In this document: positions 1 to 7,098 of the stretch, in pieces
How positions within the stretch are numbered: position 1 is the stretch's first letter
How the letters are laid out: each line of letters opens with the position of its first letter
Origin: Acetatifactor sp.
GTDB lineage: Bacteria; Bacillota; Clostridia; Lachnospirales; Lachnospiraceae
DNA: 10,818 nt
Assembly: GCA_024699575.1 (NCBI GenBank)
Contig: JAILPF010000327.1
Span: 1 to 10,818 of the forward strand
Reading direction: 5' to 3'
Translations under genes and position numbers: made by a program
Notes under the pieces: generated by a model
Seen by the model: only the letters and a program-made list of their open reading frames with translations
Told to the model about the DNA's origin: nothing
The model's database searches: none

Positions 1-41
1 TGTAATATAAATGCAATATAATTTTATAATATATACTTTAG

Positions 42-112
42 AAATGTGCCTTGGACACCGATATTATTTATGTGTCCAAGGTACATTTTTCTTTATATTT
101 TTTTGTAAGAAA
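42..112 (+). terminator. Strong rho-independent terminator of the upstream transcript
   Basis: A 17-base left arm (42-58) pairs with 72-88 across a 13-base AT-rich loop. All pairs are Watson-Crick except one G-U. The right arm runs straight into a T-rich tract that continues to about 110. The opposite strand has no comparable T-run after the stem, so it should work on the + strand. It ends a gene left of the window and insulates the sigma-28 operon that begins about 30 bases later. Confidence 0.9.
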
Positions 113-115
113 GAC

Positions 116-142
116 TAAAGATTTTTGAGATGTATCCGATAA
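116..142 (+). promoter_or_regulatory. Sigma-28 (SigD/FliA) promoter of the flgM operon
   Basis: The -35 half is TAAAGATT (116-123) and the -10 half is TCCGATAA (135-142), separated by exactly 11 bases. The known enterobacterial/Bacillus consensus is TAAAGTTT-N11-GCCGATAA, so each half matches at 7 of 8 positions. Transcription would start near 149-151, giving a leader of about 37 bases before flgM. It sits just after the upstream terminator, as expected for an independent late flagellar operon. Confidence 0.9.
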
Positions 143-170
143 ACATATTGAAATGCAAAAATGCTCTGAG

Positions 171-178
171 AAAGGAGG
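171..178 (+). promoter_or_regulatory. Ribosome binding site that fixes the flgM start
   Basis: AAAGGAGG lies 8 bases before the ATG at 187. The other in-frame ATG, at 130, lies between the -35 and -10 halves of the promoter, upstream of the predicted transcript start, so it cannot be the start on this transcript. Confidence 0.85.
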
Positions 179-186
179 ATGAAAAT

Positions 187-465
187 ATGCGTATAGAGGC
201 TTACACACAGGTACAGCAGATTTATCAATCTCAGAAAGCGAGCAAGGTGCAGAAATCTAACAGTGTCGCTAAATCAACAGATAACCTGCAGATCAGCAGT
301 TTTGGACGTGACATTCAGACGGCTAAGGCAGCTTTGGCAGGAGCAGCTGATATTAGAGAAGAATTAACTGCACCCATCAAGGCACAGGTTCAGAACGGAA
401 CCTATTCTGTAAGCAATGAAAGCTTTGCAGATAAACTGTTGAAAAAGTTTGAAGAAATGAGGTAA
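187..465 (+). CDS. flgM: FlgM, anti-sigma-28 factor
   Basis: A 92-residue negative regulator of flagellin synthesis. FlgM binds sigma-28 in the cytoplasm and blocks late flagellar genes until it is exported through the finished hook-basal body. The C-terminal half fits the family: a D-x-L-x-I-S segment (residues 32-37) leads into a helix rich in alanine, then ADIREE near 54-59, an I-K-x-x-V stretch, NGTYSV (70-75) and a final helix ending in KLLKKFEEM. Length matches the usual 85-100 residues. The N-terminal third is polar and probably disordered, as known for FlgM. It is the first gene after a sigma-28 promoter, so it is likely controlled by its own target. Its last codons carry the ribosome site of flgN, 5 bases downstream, suggesting coupled translation. 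Confidence 0.93.
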   Translation: MRIEAYTQVQQIYQSQKASKVQKSNSVAKSTDNLQISSFGRDIQTAKAALAGAADIREELTAPIKAQVQNGTYSVSNESFADKLLKKFEEMR

Positions 466-470
466 AGCAA

Positions 471-986
471 GTGGCAAGCTTGATGGAGAATCTGATTGAA
501 GTATTAAACAATGAGAGCACAGAATACGATAAGCTACTTGCTTTGTCCCAAAAAAAGACGCCGATCATTGTGAGCGGCAATTTAGAAAATCTAGAAAAAA
601 TCACGGATGATGAACAAATGGTGGTTAGCAGGATTGCCAATCTGGATAAGATAAGAGAGGAAGTTACTGCGGATATCGCCAATGTATTGAACAAGGATGT
701 CAACACATTAAAGCTTTCAAATCTGATTGAAATGCTGTCGGGCAGACCTGCGGAACAAAAGGCGCTTGCAGCGGCACATGATAAATTACAGGCTGTGGTC
801 AGAGATTTGAAACGAATTAATGAGCAGAATGAGGAACTTTTGAAAAATGCGCTGGAGATGGTGGAGTTTGAGATGGCTCTGGTCCAGGCTACGAAGTCCG
901 CTCCTGAGACTGCAAATTACAACCGTGGAGCCTACAACGCAGGTGACATCATGGGTGTGAATCAGGGATTTGACACGAGGCAGTAA
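471..986 (+). CDS. flgN: FlgN-family export chaperone for hook-filament junction proteins
   Basis: A 171-residue, almost entirely helical protein. FlgN chaperones bind FlgK and FlgL in the cytoplasm and deliver them to the flagellar export apparatus. The sequence fits: heptad-like N-terminal helix (ENLIEVLNNE, then YDKLLALSQKK), the N-L-E-N-L-E-K-I segment at 37-44 followed by D-E-Q, a second long helix and a flexible glycine/asparagine-rich tail ending FDTRQ. Clostridial FlgN proteins often carry such a tail. The start is taken as GTG at 471 because GAGGT (459-463, inside flgM) is 7 bases away; the in-frame ATG at 483 would be about 19 bases from that site. It sits between flgM and the two flgK genes it would serve. 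Confidence 0.87.
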   Translation: MASLMENLIEVLNNESTEYDKLLALSQKKTPIIVSGNLENLEKITDDEQMVVSRIANLDKIREEVTADIANVLNKDVNTLKLSNLIEMLSGRPAEQKALAAAHDKLQAVVRDLKRINEQNEELLKNALEMVEFEMALVQATKSAPETANYNRGAYNAGDIMGVNQGFDTRQ

Positions 987-992
987 TGTATG

Positions 993-1016
993 CCTCCTTG
1001 TAAGATATAGAGGTGA
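993..1016 (+). promoter_or_regulatory. flgK1 ribosome site with a possible masking hairpin
   Basis: The flgK1 ribosome site AGAGGTGA (1009-1016) is 6 bases before ATG 1023. CCTC at 993-996 can pair with GAGG at 1010-1013, with two more G-U pairs possible outside it and a 13-base loop. This would partly hide the site. The stem is short and may be chance. Confidence 0.3.
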
Positions 1017-1022
1017 ACAATC

Positions 1023-2756
1023 ATGCCACTAATGGGTAGTTTATATATAGGAGCATCCGGATTACAGACAGGTCAAAATGCGCTCAATACCACAGCGCAC
1101 AATCTGACGAATGTCGACACTGTTGGCTATACCAGACAACAGGTACAGCTGTCGGATCGTTCATACATCACAATTTCCAAGAACCCGGAATCTATTTCCA
1201 ACAAACAGACGGGTATTGGTGTCAAATATTCCAATGTAAAACAAGTGAGAGATTATTTCCTGGATAAGACATACCGCAAGGAATCCGGACGCAGTATGTT
1301 TTATGAGGTGTCCAAGAACGTGATGGAAGAGGTGGAAATTCAGTTGGGTGAGCTCAACGGGGAAGCTTTCCAGAAAGATATCGCCAATCTTTGGACAGCG
1401 GTTCAGGAACTTACAAAGGACCCCAGCAGTTCGGTAACGCAGGGGCTTTTAGTACAGCGCGCATCGGAATTTATCGAGAGCGCTTTATCTGTTTATGCGG
1501 GGTTATCTTCCTATCAGGATAATTTAAACCAACAGGTAGCTCAGCAGGTAAATAAAATTAATGACTATGGTGAGAGAATTCTGAAATTAAATGATCAGAT
1601 TCGAACCATAGAATCAGGCGGAGTGGAGCATGCCAATGATTTGCGTGATGCACGCAATCAGCTTTTGGATGAATTGGCAGAGCTGGCTACCATTTCTTAC
1701 GGAGAAGACGTATACGGAAATGTTTACGTTCAGATAGAGGGTGTGGATTTCGTGAAGGGCGGAACCTGCTACCAAATCGGCATGCAGGAGGATGCAAGTA
1801 CCGGATTTTACACACCATATTGGCCACAGAATGCATCCTATAAAATCATGGATGACGGAACGAAACAGTATGTTATCGATGGAGCTGAGGTGTTTGATCT
1901 TACAAGAGAGATTTCCTCAGATAAGAATACGGATATTGGTGGATTGAAATCAATGCTGTTGGCAAGAGGTGATCGCAGGGCTGATTTTACAGATGTCACC
2001 GAGGAAAGATACGATAGCGTTTCACAGTCAGTGTTGATGAATATTCAGGCAGAATTCGACCAACTGATTCACAACGTTGTAACCAAGGTGAATGACATCC
2101 TGGCAAATGCTGCAGGAGTGAAAACCGGTGATTTGACCCTGCAGGACGGAACTGTTCTTGCCGGGGCAAGATTCTGCACAGTTGACGGTGAACGAATCAA
2201 TTACATGAGAAATGAGGATGGCACACCGATTCAGATGTTCAACAAAGTGACCACCGATGCCTATACTAAGGTTACGGGAGCGGATGGAATAGATTATTAC
2301 GTGTTCAATGAAGAGGATTATTCAAAACCGGATAGCTTGTACTCCTTGAAAAATGTCAGAATTGATCAGGGATTGATGCAGAGCCCGGCAAAGCTTTCCT
2401 TCATGAAGGAAGACGGATCGGTTGATATGGAGACTGCGACGGCGCTTAAAGAAGCGTTCATGACGGAGGAATACACGCTGAATCCGTATGTCAAGAAGCA
2501 GACCTCATTTGTTGACTATTATTCAGACCTGGTGGCACAGGTGGCCAACTCAGGTTATGTGTTCCGAAGCATTTATGAGAATCAGGAGAACACAGTGGAG
2601 TCTACCAGAAGCGCAAGAGATCAGGTGATTGGAGTTTCTTCGGATGAAGAACTTTCCAACATGATTCGCTTCCAGAATGCTTACAATGCATCCAGCCGAT
2701 ACATCAATGTCATCAGCGAGATGCTCGAACATATTTTAACTGCGCTTGGAAGATAA
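1023..2756 (+). CDS. flgK: Flagellar hook-associated protein 1 (FlgK), first copy
   Basis: A 577-residue HAP1, exported through the flagellar type III system to form the first ring of the hook-filament junction. The N-terminus has the rod/hook/HAP signature: GASGL (10-14), ALNTTAHNLTNVDTVGY (20-36) and RQQV. The family helix LRDARNQLLDEL lies at 207-218. The C-terminus shows the FlgK D0 pattern: GVSSDEELSNMIRFQNAY (537-554), then a helix to the end. The middle (about 230-490) is beta-rich and variable, as usual. Length is near the usual 500-600 residues. Two cysteines (249, 385) are present. ATG 1023 follows AGAGGTGA; MGSLYIG at 1032 is a less likely start. It is followed after 27 bases by a second, quite different FlgK. 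Confidence 0.95.
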   Translation: MPLMGSLYIGASGLQTGQNALNTTAHNLTNVDTVGYTRQQVQLSDRSYITISKNPESISNKQTGIGVKYSNVKQVRDYFLDKTYRKESGRSMFYEVSKNVMEEVEIQLGELNGEAFQKDIANLWTAVQELTKDPSSSVTQGLLVQRASEFIESALSVYAGLSSYQDNLNQQVAQQVNKINDYGERILKLNDQIRTIESGGVEHANDLRDARNQLLDELAELATISYGEDVYGNVYVQIEGVDFVKGGTCYQIGMQEDASTGFYTPYWPQNASYKIMDDGTKQYVIDGAEVFDLTREISSDKNTDIGGLKSMLLARGDRRADFTDVTEERYDSVSQSVLMNIQAEFDQLIHNVVTKVNDILANAAGVKTGDLTLQDGTVLAGARFCTVDGERINYMRNEDGTPIQMFNKVTTDAYTKVTGADGIDYYVFNEEDYSKPDSLYSLKNVRIDQGLMQSPAKLSFMKEDGSVDMETATALKEAFMTEEYTLNPYVKKQTSFVDYYSDLVAQVANSGYVFRSIYENQENTVESTRSARDQVIGVSSDEELSNMIRFQNAYNASSRYINVISEMLEHILTALGR

Positions 2757-2783
2757 GCTTAACAGGCGGGAAAGGAGAACCGG

Positions 2784-4679
2784 ATGCCTTCACAATTTTT
2801 TGGATTGAATATCGCATATACAGGACTTTTGGCCAGTAATGCAGCGCTCAATACAACGGCTAATAATATTTCCAATGTACATACAGAAGGATACAGCAGA
2901 CAGCAGGTGAATCAACAAGCTGCGAATGCAATCAGGGTTTTCCAGACTTACGGATGCGCAGGCGCGGGTGTTGAGACACTTTCCATCGAGCGAATCAGAG
3001 ATGACTTTTACGATGGAAAATATTGGGATAATAAATCCTTTGTAGGTCAGTATGACATGAAGCAGTACGACATGAAACAGATTGAGACCTACTTTGATGA
3101 TGACGGCAAAAATGCCGGATTCCAGACCATATTCGACAAGTTTATGGTGACAGGTCTTGGTGAACTGTTGAAGGACCCTGACAGCGCTACGGCAAAGTCA
3201 CAGTTTGTAGGTTTTGCAGGCGCTTTGACAGAGTATTTTAACGGCCTTGCAGGTAATGTGGAACAGCTGCAGAAGGATGTAAATCAGGAAATCAAACTGA
3301 AAGTGGATGAAATCAATTCCCTTGCAGGTGAGATTGCCACCTTAAATAAACAGATTAATACAATTGAACTGGCAGGCTCCAAAGCGAATGAACTTCGCGA
3401 CAGAAGAACTGTCCTGCTGGATCAGCTATCAGAAATCATTGATATCGAAGTGACGGAGACACCCATTACGGATTCCAATAATCCGGAACGGGAAACCGGC
3501 GGTACCAGATGCCTGGTAAAGGTTGCAGGTGGACAACTTCTGGTTGATGCAAGCGAGTTTAGAGGTCTGGAATGTGTGGCAAGAAAGTCCTACGAGAAGA
3601 TTAATCAGACAGATATCGACGGACTCTATGAAATCTACTGGGAAGACGGACAGCGATTTAACCTTTATAATGCTGCGATGACCGGAAGCCTTAGAGGACT
3701 CCTGGAAATGAGAGACGGTAATAACGGTGAGAACTTTACCGGTCAGATTTCTGCAATCGGTATGACCCCGGATGGCAGACAGGATACCGTCAGCATCACT
3801 GTCACAAAAGAATATTTAAAGGATTTAAACAAATGCAACCTTTCTGATCAAGGTGGCATCATCAATCTGGGAAATCAGGAATTTTATTATGATTCCTGGG
3901 AACTTAACTGTACTGTGGATGGCAACGGAGAAGCTACTTACACCTATACTTTTACGCTTTCCGACCATGAGAAAAACAGTACCAGAATTACCAATGACAG
4001 AGTCGGTAAGGTGGCTACCATTGGAGCGGAGCTTCGCTATCAGGGCGTTCCCTATTATATGAGTCAGATGAATGAATGGGTCAGAACCTTTTCTGCGAAA
4101 TTCAATGACATCCTTACGAGTGGGGTTGATTCCAACGGTAACCCCGGAACTTACATGTTTACCGGAAAACTTGCGACGGACGATGCACAGTTTCAGTTCC
4201 CGTCAGGGACAAGATTTGACACCGGCAGCAACTTTTCGGTCAATGTGAGTGATGACAGCTATTATCGACTGACAGCAAAGAATTTCGGTATTGTTACTGC
4301 GTTGGGGCTGGATGCAACCCTGCTTGCCAACCGATACGATGCCGGCGACGGAGTGGAGCAGAACGACCTGCTGACAGATTTAAGAGTCCTTGTGACGGAT
4401 AAAAATAAATTGGATTACAGAGGGGCTTCAGCGTCAGAATTTTTGCAGTGTATTCTTTCTGATATCGCCTTGAATGCGGCAGGAGCCAACTCCTTATATC
4501 AGACATATAAAGATATCTCAAACTCAATCGACACTCAGAGAATTTCCATCTCCGGCGTGGATGAGGATGAAGAGGCAATCAATCTCGTAAAATATCAAAA
4601 CGCCTACAGTCTGGCATCCAAGATGATTCAGACTTTGACGGAAGTTTACGACCGGCTGATTTTAGAGACCGGTGTATAA
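2784..4679 (+). CDS. flgK: Flagellar hook-associated protein 1 (FlgK), second divergent copy
   Basis: A 631-residue FlgK homologue with its own complete set of family signatures. The N-terminus shows ALNTTANNISNVHTEGYSRQ (21-40). ANELRDRRTVLLDQLSEI lies at 201-218, GVPYYMSQMNEWVRTFSAKFNDIL at 421-444 (quoted in two halves: GVPYYMSQMNEW, VRTFSAKFNDIL), and the C-terminal EEAINLVKYQNAYSLASKM at 596-614. It is longer than copy 1, largely through a beta-rich stretch at about 320-415 that looks like an inserted surface domain. It has six cysteines (58, 243, 264, 351, 376, 556). YDMKQ occurs twice in tandem (90-99). The start follows AAAGGAG (2771-2777) by 6 bases. It is clearly a paralogue, not a recent duplicate: identity to copy 1 is confined to the conserved ends. 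Whether both are in the same flagellum cannot be told from sequence. Confidence 0.92.
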   Translation: MPSQFFGLNIAYTGLLASNAALNTTANNISNVHTEGYSRQQVNQQAANAIRVFQTYGCAGAGVETLSIERIRDDFYDGKYWDNKSFVGQYDMKQYDMKQIETYFDDDGKNAGFQTIFDKFMVTGLGELLKDPDSATAKSQFVGFAGALTEYFNGLAGNVEQLQKDVNQEIKLKVDEINSLAGEIATLNKQINTIELAGSKANELRDRRTVLLDQLSEIIDIEVTETPITDSNNPERETGGTRCLVKVAGGQLLVDASEFRGLECVARKSYEKINQTDIDGLYEIYWEDGQRFNLYNAAMTGSLRGLLEMRDGNNGENFTGQISAIGMTPDGRQDTVSITVTKEYLKDLNKCNLSDQGGIINLGNQEFYYDSWELNCTVDGNGEATYTYTFTLSDHEKNSTRITNDRVGKVATIGAELRYQGVPYYMSQMNEWVRTFSAKFNDILTSGVDSNGNPGTYMFTGKLATDDAQFQFPSGTRFDTGSNFSVNVSDDSYYRLTAKNFGIVTALGLDATLLANRYDAGDGVEQNDLLTDLRVLVTDKNKLDYRGASASEFLQCILSDIALNAAGANSLYQTYKDISNSIDTQRISISGVDEDEEAINLVKYQNAYSLASKMIQTLTEVYDRLILETGV

Positions 4680-4699
4680 GTCCACTGATGTGGCAGTTT

Positions 4700-4704
4700 G
4701 GAGG
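4700..4704 (+). promoter_or_regulatory. Ribosome binding site that fixes the flgL start
   Basis: GGAGG lies 5 bases before ATG 4710. An upstream in-frame TTG at 4698 overlaps this site and has no ribosome site of its own, so a protein beginning MRITNNIM is preferred; that is also the usual beginning of FlgL. Confidence 0.8.
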
Positions 4705-4709
4705 GAATT

Positions 4710-6287
4710 ATGCGTATCACCAACAACATCATGCAAAGGAATAATCTTTCCAATATTAATACAAACAAAATCTATCAGGATACCTTGAGCACCCAAATGT
4801 CCACACAGAAAAAGGTGAATCGTCCTTCGGATGATCCGGTTGTGGCAATCAGAGCGTTGCGCCTTAGAAGCAACGTGACGGAGATTACTCAGTATTACAG
4901 CAAAAATATACCGGATGCAAACAGCTGGCTGAATGTAACGGAGGATGCATTAAAGAACTTATCCCAGATTGTGACCAATATGATTACCAACTGTACAAAA
5001 GGTTCCAACGGAGATTTGAAGTCCACAGACAGACAAATTATCTTAGAGCAGCTTGGAGCACTGCGGGATGAGGTATATGCGACCGGTGATGCGGACTATG
5101 CTGGCAGATATGTATTTACCGGATACAGAACAGATACTTCTTTAAGCTTCCCGGCAGCAACCACTCAGAATTATGAAATCACAGAACAGTTGCAAAACAG
5201 CGTAATTGATAAAGTTACAAAGGTCAATACCGGCGAGATGCTCAACTGGAACAATCAAAATTTTAATACCGGAACAATAGCCGGTATCAATGAGAACCAG
5301 ATATCTTCCTCAGAGGTATATCGAATCCGCCTGTCTTATAATAACTGCGAAGCAGGTTTTGCACCTACCATTCAGGTGCCTGCAAAAGATGCAAACGGTG
5401 ATTATATCTATGATGCTGATTACAATGTGGAGTACACAGACCTCGCATATCCCACAACAGTGATGCACAGCTACGATGTGGGTCCCAATGGTGAGAATCC
5501 ATATGAATTTGTAGCTAAAAATCCTGATTCGGTAGTCTTCGTGCCGGAAACCGGTGAAATGCTGCTTGGCGAAAATGCCTACGCTGCTTTGATGAAACTG
5601 AAAGATGAGGCTTCTACGGTGGCAGATGAGGGACAGTTCAGAGTAACTTATCAGAAGAGTGACTGGCAGAGCGGGGATTTGAGACCGGAACATTATTACT
5701 ATTGCGAGTCGGAAGGAATTCAGTACAATACAAATTATTTGACAGCAGCACCGGAGCGACAGAACATTGAATATGATGTGGGATTCAATCAGACCATTCG
5801 TGTCAATTCCACAGCAGATGAATGTTTCAAGCCCGGAATCGGACGAGAAGTGGATGACCTGATTGCGACGATGCAGGAGGTTGTGGACATTGAAACAGTC
5901 AGAGATAATATAAAAAATGCCCTTAAGAGTGCAGTGGGTGCTGATGCGGATGTACTGCAGAAACAATTGGCAGCAGCTGAAAAAGCATACACTTTGGCAA
6001 AGGACAAATGCCAGAAAATGTTTGAGGGAGGGATCACCAGTTTGCAGGGCTATCTGGATGATGCAAATTTGTGTATTACCAACTGCGGTACCAGAAGTGC
6101 TAAACTGGAACTGATTGGAAACCGTATGCAGAACCAGAAGACTACATTTGAAACTCTAAAGAGTGAAAATGAAGATGTGGATATCACAGAAGTGGCCATC
6201 AACTTAAGCAGTGCCGGATTGACCTATCAGGCGGCACTCATGGCAACCGGTAAGATTGCACAGACGACGCTTCTGAATTATATTTAA
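4710..6287 (+). CDS. flgL: Flagellar hook-associated protein 3 (FlgL), long form
   Basis: A 525-residue HAP3, the flagellin-like junction protein that sits between FlgK and the filament. The N-terminus starts MRITNNIMQRN and carries the flagellin-type RPSDDP motif (38-43), followed by the D0/D1 helices and GRYVFTGYRT (132-141), a FlgL/flagellin landmark. The C-terminal helix pair spans about 440-525, ending in AALMATGKIAQTTLLNYI (508-525). B. subtilis and E. coli FlgL are about 300-320 residues; the excess here is a central segment at about 150-390, tyrosine- and asparagine-rich and probably beta-structured, exposed on the filament surface. Seven cysteines (95, 213, 332, 372, 434, 455, 459) are unusual for an exported flagellar protein. 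Being after the two flgK genes supports the call. Confidence 0.93.
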   Translation: MRITNNIMQRNNLSNINTNKIYQDTLSTQMSTQKKVNRPSDDPVVAIRALRLRSNVTEITQYYSKNIPDANSWLNVTEDALKNLSQIVTNMITNCTKGSNGDLKSTDRQIILEQLGALRDEVYATGDADYAGRYVFTGYRTDTSLSFPAATTQNYEITEQLQNSVIDKVTKVNTGEMLNWNNQNFNTGTIAGINENQISSSEVYRIRLSYNNCEAGFAPTIQVPAKDANGDYIYDADYNVEYTDLAYPTTVMHSYDVGPNGENPYEFVAKNPDSVVFVPETGEMLLGENAYAALMKLKDEASTVADEGQFRVTYQKSDWQSGDLRPEHYYYCESEGIQYNTNYLTAAPERQNIEYDVGFNQTIRVNSTADECFKPGIGREVDDLIATMQEVVDIETVRDNIKNALKSAVGADADVLQKQLAAAEKAYTLAKDKCQKMFEGGITSLQGYLDDANLCITNCGTRSAKLELIGNRMQNQKTTFETLKSENEDVDITEVAINLSSAGLTYQAALMATGKIAQTTLLNYI

Positions 6288-6308
6288 AAAGAGGATGGGA
6301 GGAAGCCT

Positions 6309-6767
6309 ATGAAGATTGACACAAGAATATTTGGGGAAATTGAAATCGCAGAAACAAAGATTATAACTTTTGAAAATGGAATTATTGGATTCCCGGATTT
6401 GAAGCGTTTTACTTTGCTTCATGATGAGGAGAAAGGAAATCAGGTGGGCATTCGTTTCCTGCAATCCCTGGAAGAGCCTGCTTTTGCAATGCCGGTTATG
6501 GATCCACTGCTTGTGAAGGAGGATTACGACCCGGAGGTGGATGATGAACTGCTTGCCAGTGCAGGTAACCTGACACCGGAGAATATTCTGGTTCTGGTGA
6601 CGGCTACCATCCCCAGCGACCTGACAAAGATGAGCGTAAACTTACAGGGACCGATTGTGGTCAACGTGGAAGAGCGAAAAGCTTGCCAGATTATTCTGGA
6701 AGGGGATGCATATCCTGTAAAATACCCGATTTATGACATTTTACAGTCAAGAAAGGCGGGTGTGTAA
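6309..6767 (+). CDS. fliW: FliW, flagellar assembly factor and CsrA antagonist
   Basis: A 152-residue FliW, full family length (about 140-155). In B. subtilis FliW binds either flagellin or CsrA; when flagellin is exported, freed FliW takes CsrA off the flagellin mRNA. Visible landmarks are FENGIIGFPDLKRF (21-34), FLQSLEEPAFAMPVMDP (50-66), LVLVTAT (94-100) and NLQGPIVVN (111-119), all at expected positions. Its ribosome site GGGAGGA (6297-6303) is 5 bases before the ATG. The stop is separated from the csrA start by a single base, and the csrA ribosome site lies inside fliW, so the two partners should be made in fixed proportion from one mRNA. Confidence 0.95.
   Translation: MKIDTRIFGEIEIAETKIITFENGIIGFPDLKRFTLLHDEEKGNQVGIRFLQSLEEPAFAMPVMDPLLVKEDYDPEVDDELLASAGNLTPENILVLVTATIPSDLTKMSVNLQGPIVVNVEERKACQIILEGDAYPVKYPIYDILQSRKAGV
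6752..6759 (+). promoter_or_regulatory. csrA ribosome binding site inside fliW
   Basis: AAAGGCGG lies 9 bases before the csrA ATG at 6769, inside the last codons of fliW. It is a weaker match than the AGGAGG sites of its neighbours, which would fit translation coupled to fliW. A longer reading from ATG 6733 would add 12 residues not found in CsrA proteins. Confidence 0.6.
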
Positions 6768-6768
6768 T

Positions 6769-6987
6769 ATGTTAGCGTTATCCAGAAAGAAAAACGAAGC
6801 GATTGTTATTAATAATAATGTAGAGATTACCATTTTGGAAGTAAAAGGTGATCAGGTAAAACTCGGTATCTCCGCTCCGAAGGAGGTTCCCATCTATCGA
6901 AAAGAAGTATATCTGCAGATTCAGGAAGCAAACAGAGAAGCTGTTAACGTCGATGGTATGGAAGCACTCAAAAATCTGCTGGGATAA
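6769..6987 (+). CDS. csrA: CsrA, RNA-binding translational regulator
   Basis: A 72-residue CsrA. The homodimer binds GGA motifs, typically in hairpin loops near ribosome sites, and usually blocks translation; in Bacillus the main target is flagellin mRNA. The protein starts MLALSRKK, has the central V-K-G-D-Q-V-K-L-G-I strand pair (25-34), and A-P-K-E-V-P-I-Y-R-K-E-V-Y (36-48). Leu4 and Arg44, the key RNA-contact residues known from E. coli CsrA, are both present. The tail after residue 50 is helical and ends at LKNLLG. It is the last gene of operon 1, followed 17 bases later by the arm of a strong terminator. The gene is intact, so FliW-CsrA control of some flagellar mRNA is expected. Confidence 0.96.
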   Translation: MLALSRKKNEAIVINNNVEITILEVKGDQVKLGISAPKEVPIYRKEVYLQIQEANREAVNVDGMEALKNLLG

Positions 6988-7004
6988 TCTGTTTTGACAC
7001 AATT

Positions 7005-7059
7005 CAGGGAAGCGTAAAATTTTTGTGAAAAAAATTACGCTTCCCTGTTAACTTTTTCT
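7005..7059 (+). terminator. Rho-independent terminator after csrA
   Basis: A perfect 13-bp GC-containing stem (7005-7017 with 7035-7047) has an AT-rich inner part that can extend by about 5 A-T pairs after two mismatches. TTAACTTTTTCT follows. It should end the flgM-to-csrA transcript. The T-tract is shared with the -35 half of the next promoter. Confidence 0.88.
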
Positions 7060-7075
7060 AAGGAATCTCCGATAA
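7049..7075 (+). promoter_or_regulatory. Sigma-28 promoter of the flaG-fliD-fliS operon
   Basis: The -35 half TAACTTTT (7049-7056) matches the consensus at 6 of 8 positions. The -10 half TCCGATAA (7068-7075) matches at 7 of 8 and is identical to that of the flgM promoter. The gap is 11 bases, as required. Transcription should begin near 7082-7084, leaving a leader of about 70 bases before flaG. Confidence 0.85.
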
Positions 7076-7098
7076 ATGCAATAGAAACTAGATTATAA

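Noticed and set aside
57..64. ACCGATAT as a sigma-28 -10 element
   Set aside because: It sits in the loop side of the upstream terminator and the bases where the -35 half should be (38-45) do not match TAAAGTTT.
130..186. In-frame ATG at 130 as the start of flgM (19 extra residues)
   Set aside because: It lies inside the sigma-28 promoter, upstream of the expected transcript start, has no ribosome site, and the extra residues are not FlgM-like; ATG 187 has AAAGGAGG at 8 bases.
377..706. Minus-strand open frame across the flgM-flgN border
   Set aside because: It overlaps two well-supported genes on the other strand and has no promoter or ribosome site evidence.
3051..3080. Tandem repeat encoding YDMKQ twice in FlgK2
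   Set aside because: Only two 15-base units with two differences; it fits a normal helical segment of FlgK and does not suggest phase variation.
4682..4693. CCAC-TGAT-GTGG hairpin between flgK2 and flgL
   Set aside because: A four-base-pair stem with no T-run after it; too small to claim as a terminator or regulator.
5310..5966. Open frame of 218 codons on the minus strand inside flgL
   Set aside because: It is antisense to a clearly conserved FlgL, has no ribosome site, and its translation resembles no protein I know; a chance shadow.
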